Assembly: GCF_018069625.1 (NCBI RefSeq)
Contig: NZ_CP072941.1
Span: 6,200,001 to 6,264,000, forward strand
Direction of reading: 5' to 3'
From: Streptomyces yatensis
GTDB lineage: Bacteria > Actinomycetota > Actinomycetes > Streptomycetales > Streptomycetaceae
DNA length: 64,000 bases
Part shown: positions 63,214-64,000 of the stretch, in pieces
Layout of the letters: the number at the start of each line of letters is the position of its first letter
How positions within the stretch are numbered: the stretch's first letter is position 1
The notes under the pieces: model-generated
The model's input: the letters and a program-made list of their open reading frames with translations, nothing else
Told to the model about the DNA's origin: nothing
Databases searched by the model: none
Position numbers and translations under genes: made by a program

Positions 63214-64000
63214 TCAGCTCCGGGCGCGGTCCAGCGCCGCCGCCACCACCGGGCCGATCCGGTCCAGGGACTCCTCGCGCATCATCCGGTAGTGGTGGTC
63301 GGGGACGCCGTGCACCACCAGGGCGCCGTCCACGTAGGAGAGCCAGGCGTCCGCCACATGCAGCGGATCGCGCCGGTAGCCGGGGATCTCCTCCAGGGCC
63401 CGGAACAGCAGCATGTCGCCGTGGAACCGGTCGGGCGCGAACTTGCGCATCAGCTCCTGGTCGTTGAGCAGGATGTCGAGCAGCGGGAAGCTGGTCTCGC
63501 CCTCCAGCAGCCGGGCGGGCAGCCCGGTCTCCCGGCAGAGGTCCGCCACCAGGTCGGCGGTGCCGTCCGCCCCGTCGGGGTGCGCCTCCAGCCAGCCCGG
63601 GGCGAAGATGTCGCCGCCCCCGATGTCGTCGAGCAGCACCCCCAGCCACTGGCGCTTGCCGAGCTCCGGCGCCTCGGGCAGCGCCTGGGCGTTGTCGGGG
63701 TAGGCGTCGACCACGGCCAGCACGGCGACCTCCTCGCCCTGTTCCTGCAGCCGGGTGGCCATGGCGTGCGCGATCAGCCCGCCGAAGGACCAGCCGAGCA
63801 GATGGTAGGGGCCGGCCGGCTGGACGGTCCGGATCTGCCGCAGATAGTCGGCGGCCATCTCCTCGACGCTCGCGGGGAGGACGTCCGGTTCGGTCAGCCC
63901 GCGCGCCTGGAGGGCGTACACCGGCTGGTCCGGGGCGAGATGGCGGAGCAGCCCGGTGTACGACCAGCCCAGGCCCCCGCCGGGGTGGACGCAGAACAGC
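63214..64000 (-). CDS. Non-ribosomal peptide synthetase, C-terminal thioesterase domain (partial)
   Basis: The 3' end of a large gene that enters from beyond the window. The visible 262 residues are one type I thioesterase domain. LFCVHPGGGLGWSYTGLLRH is its first strand and helix. The nucleophile elbow is LLGWSFGGLIAHAMA, the catalytic Asp follows in VVDAYPD, and the His is in VHGVPDHHYRMM. The sequence is typical of the final thioesterase of NRPS proteins that releases a peptide by hydrolysis or cyclisation. No carrier or adenylation domain is in view, so a polyketide synthase or a free-standing type II thioesterase is possible, but the in-frame opening through 64000 argues for a longer protein. 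Confidence 0.78.
   Translation of the reverse strand, partial: LFCVHPGGGLGWSYTGLLRHLAPDQPVYALQARGLTEPDVLPASVEEMAADYLRQIRTVQPAGPYHLLGWSFGGLIAHAMATRLQEQGEEVAVLAVVDAYPDNAQALPEAPELGKRQWLGVLLDDIGGGDIFAPGWLEAHPDGADGTADLVADLCRETGLPARLLEGETSFPLLDILLNDQELMRKFAPDRFHGDMLLFRALEEIPGYRRDPLHVADAWLSYVDGALVVHGVPDHHYRMMREESLDRIGPVVAAALDRARS

Overview
The window is high-GC actinobacterial DNA and almost certainly a Streptomyces chromosome, although I cannot name the species. Several things point there. There is strong third-position GC bias and many GTG or TTG starts. A LAETG sortase substrate and sugar ABC operons without their own ATPase are present. The gene order also matches what I recall of the S. coelicolor SCO2974 to SCO2943 core region: pkaA-pkaB-prfB, ftsE-ftsX-protease-smpB-tmRNA, narK-nnaR, sigU-rsuA-helD, malic enzyme-HU-murA, and an ABC operon with a GH20 enzyme. 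The synteny is from memory, not a search.

Layout. 1-6.6 kb: a sugar-binding lipoprotein and a giant FHA-FtsK ATPase, both on the minus strand. 7.1-11.5 kb: two membrane Ser/Thr kinases (pkaA, pkaB) and prfB. 11.8-17.1 kb: a LAETG surface protein, a small zinc-ribbon membrane protein, ftsE, ftsX, an S41 PDZ protease, smpB and its partner tmRNA. 17.2-22.2 kb: accessory genes, namely a TetX-like monooxygenase with a divergent TetR, a frameshifted methyltransferase remnant, a quinone oxidoreductase with a divergent TetR, and a DUF3592 protein. 22.3-29.4 kb: a PBP4-type carboxypeptidase, then an alpha-xylosidase (GH31) and ABC-importer operon whose promoter carries two palindromic operators.

29.5-36.1 kb is the most accessory-looking part. 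It holds a LysR/hydrolase pair, an MFS/LysR pair, and two paralogous, translationally coupled DUF6247-like/RelE-like gene pairs that resemble toxin-antitoxin modules. One of these has a frameshifted toxin-like gene. It is followed by a kilobase of non-coding, GC-rich repeats with a perfect 159-bp tandem duplication. 36.1-39.0 kb is a nitrate module (narK and the HemD-winged-helix regulator nnaR), each gene preceded by a GTnAC-n6-GAAAC GlnR-type site.

39.8-50.4 kb returns to conserved genes: a CGNR zinc-finger protein, sigU-rsuA, helD, cold-shock protein, malic enzyme, HU, murA, YqgE, DUF3039. 50.5-55.5 kb is a sugar ABC operon with a cytoplasmic beta-N-acetylhexosaminidase, preceded by a DasR-like (dre) site. 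It fits uptake and hydrolysis of chitin or GlcNAc oligosaccharides. 55.8-61.2 kb is a three-gene xanthine dehydrogenase operon with overlapping stops and starts. Its iron-sulfur subunit carries a roughly 510-residue disordered extension. A secreted polysaccharide deacetylase follows. At 62.3-64 kb a YqcI/YcgG (GntA-like) heme N-oxygenase candidate lies downstream of the C-terminal thioesterase of a non-ribosomal peptide synthetase. This marks the edge of a biosynthetic cluster that runs off the window.
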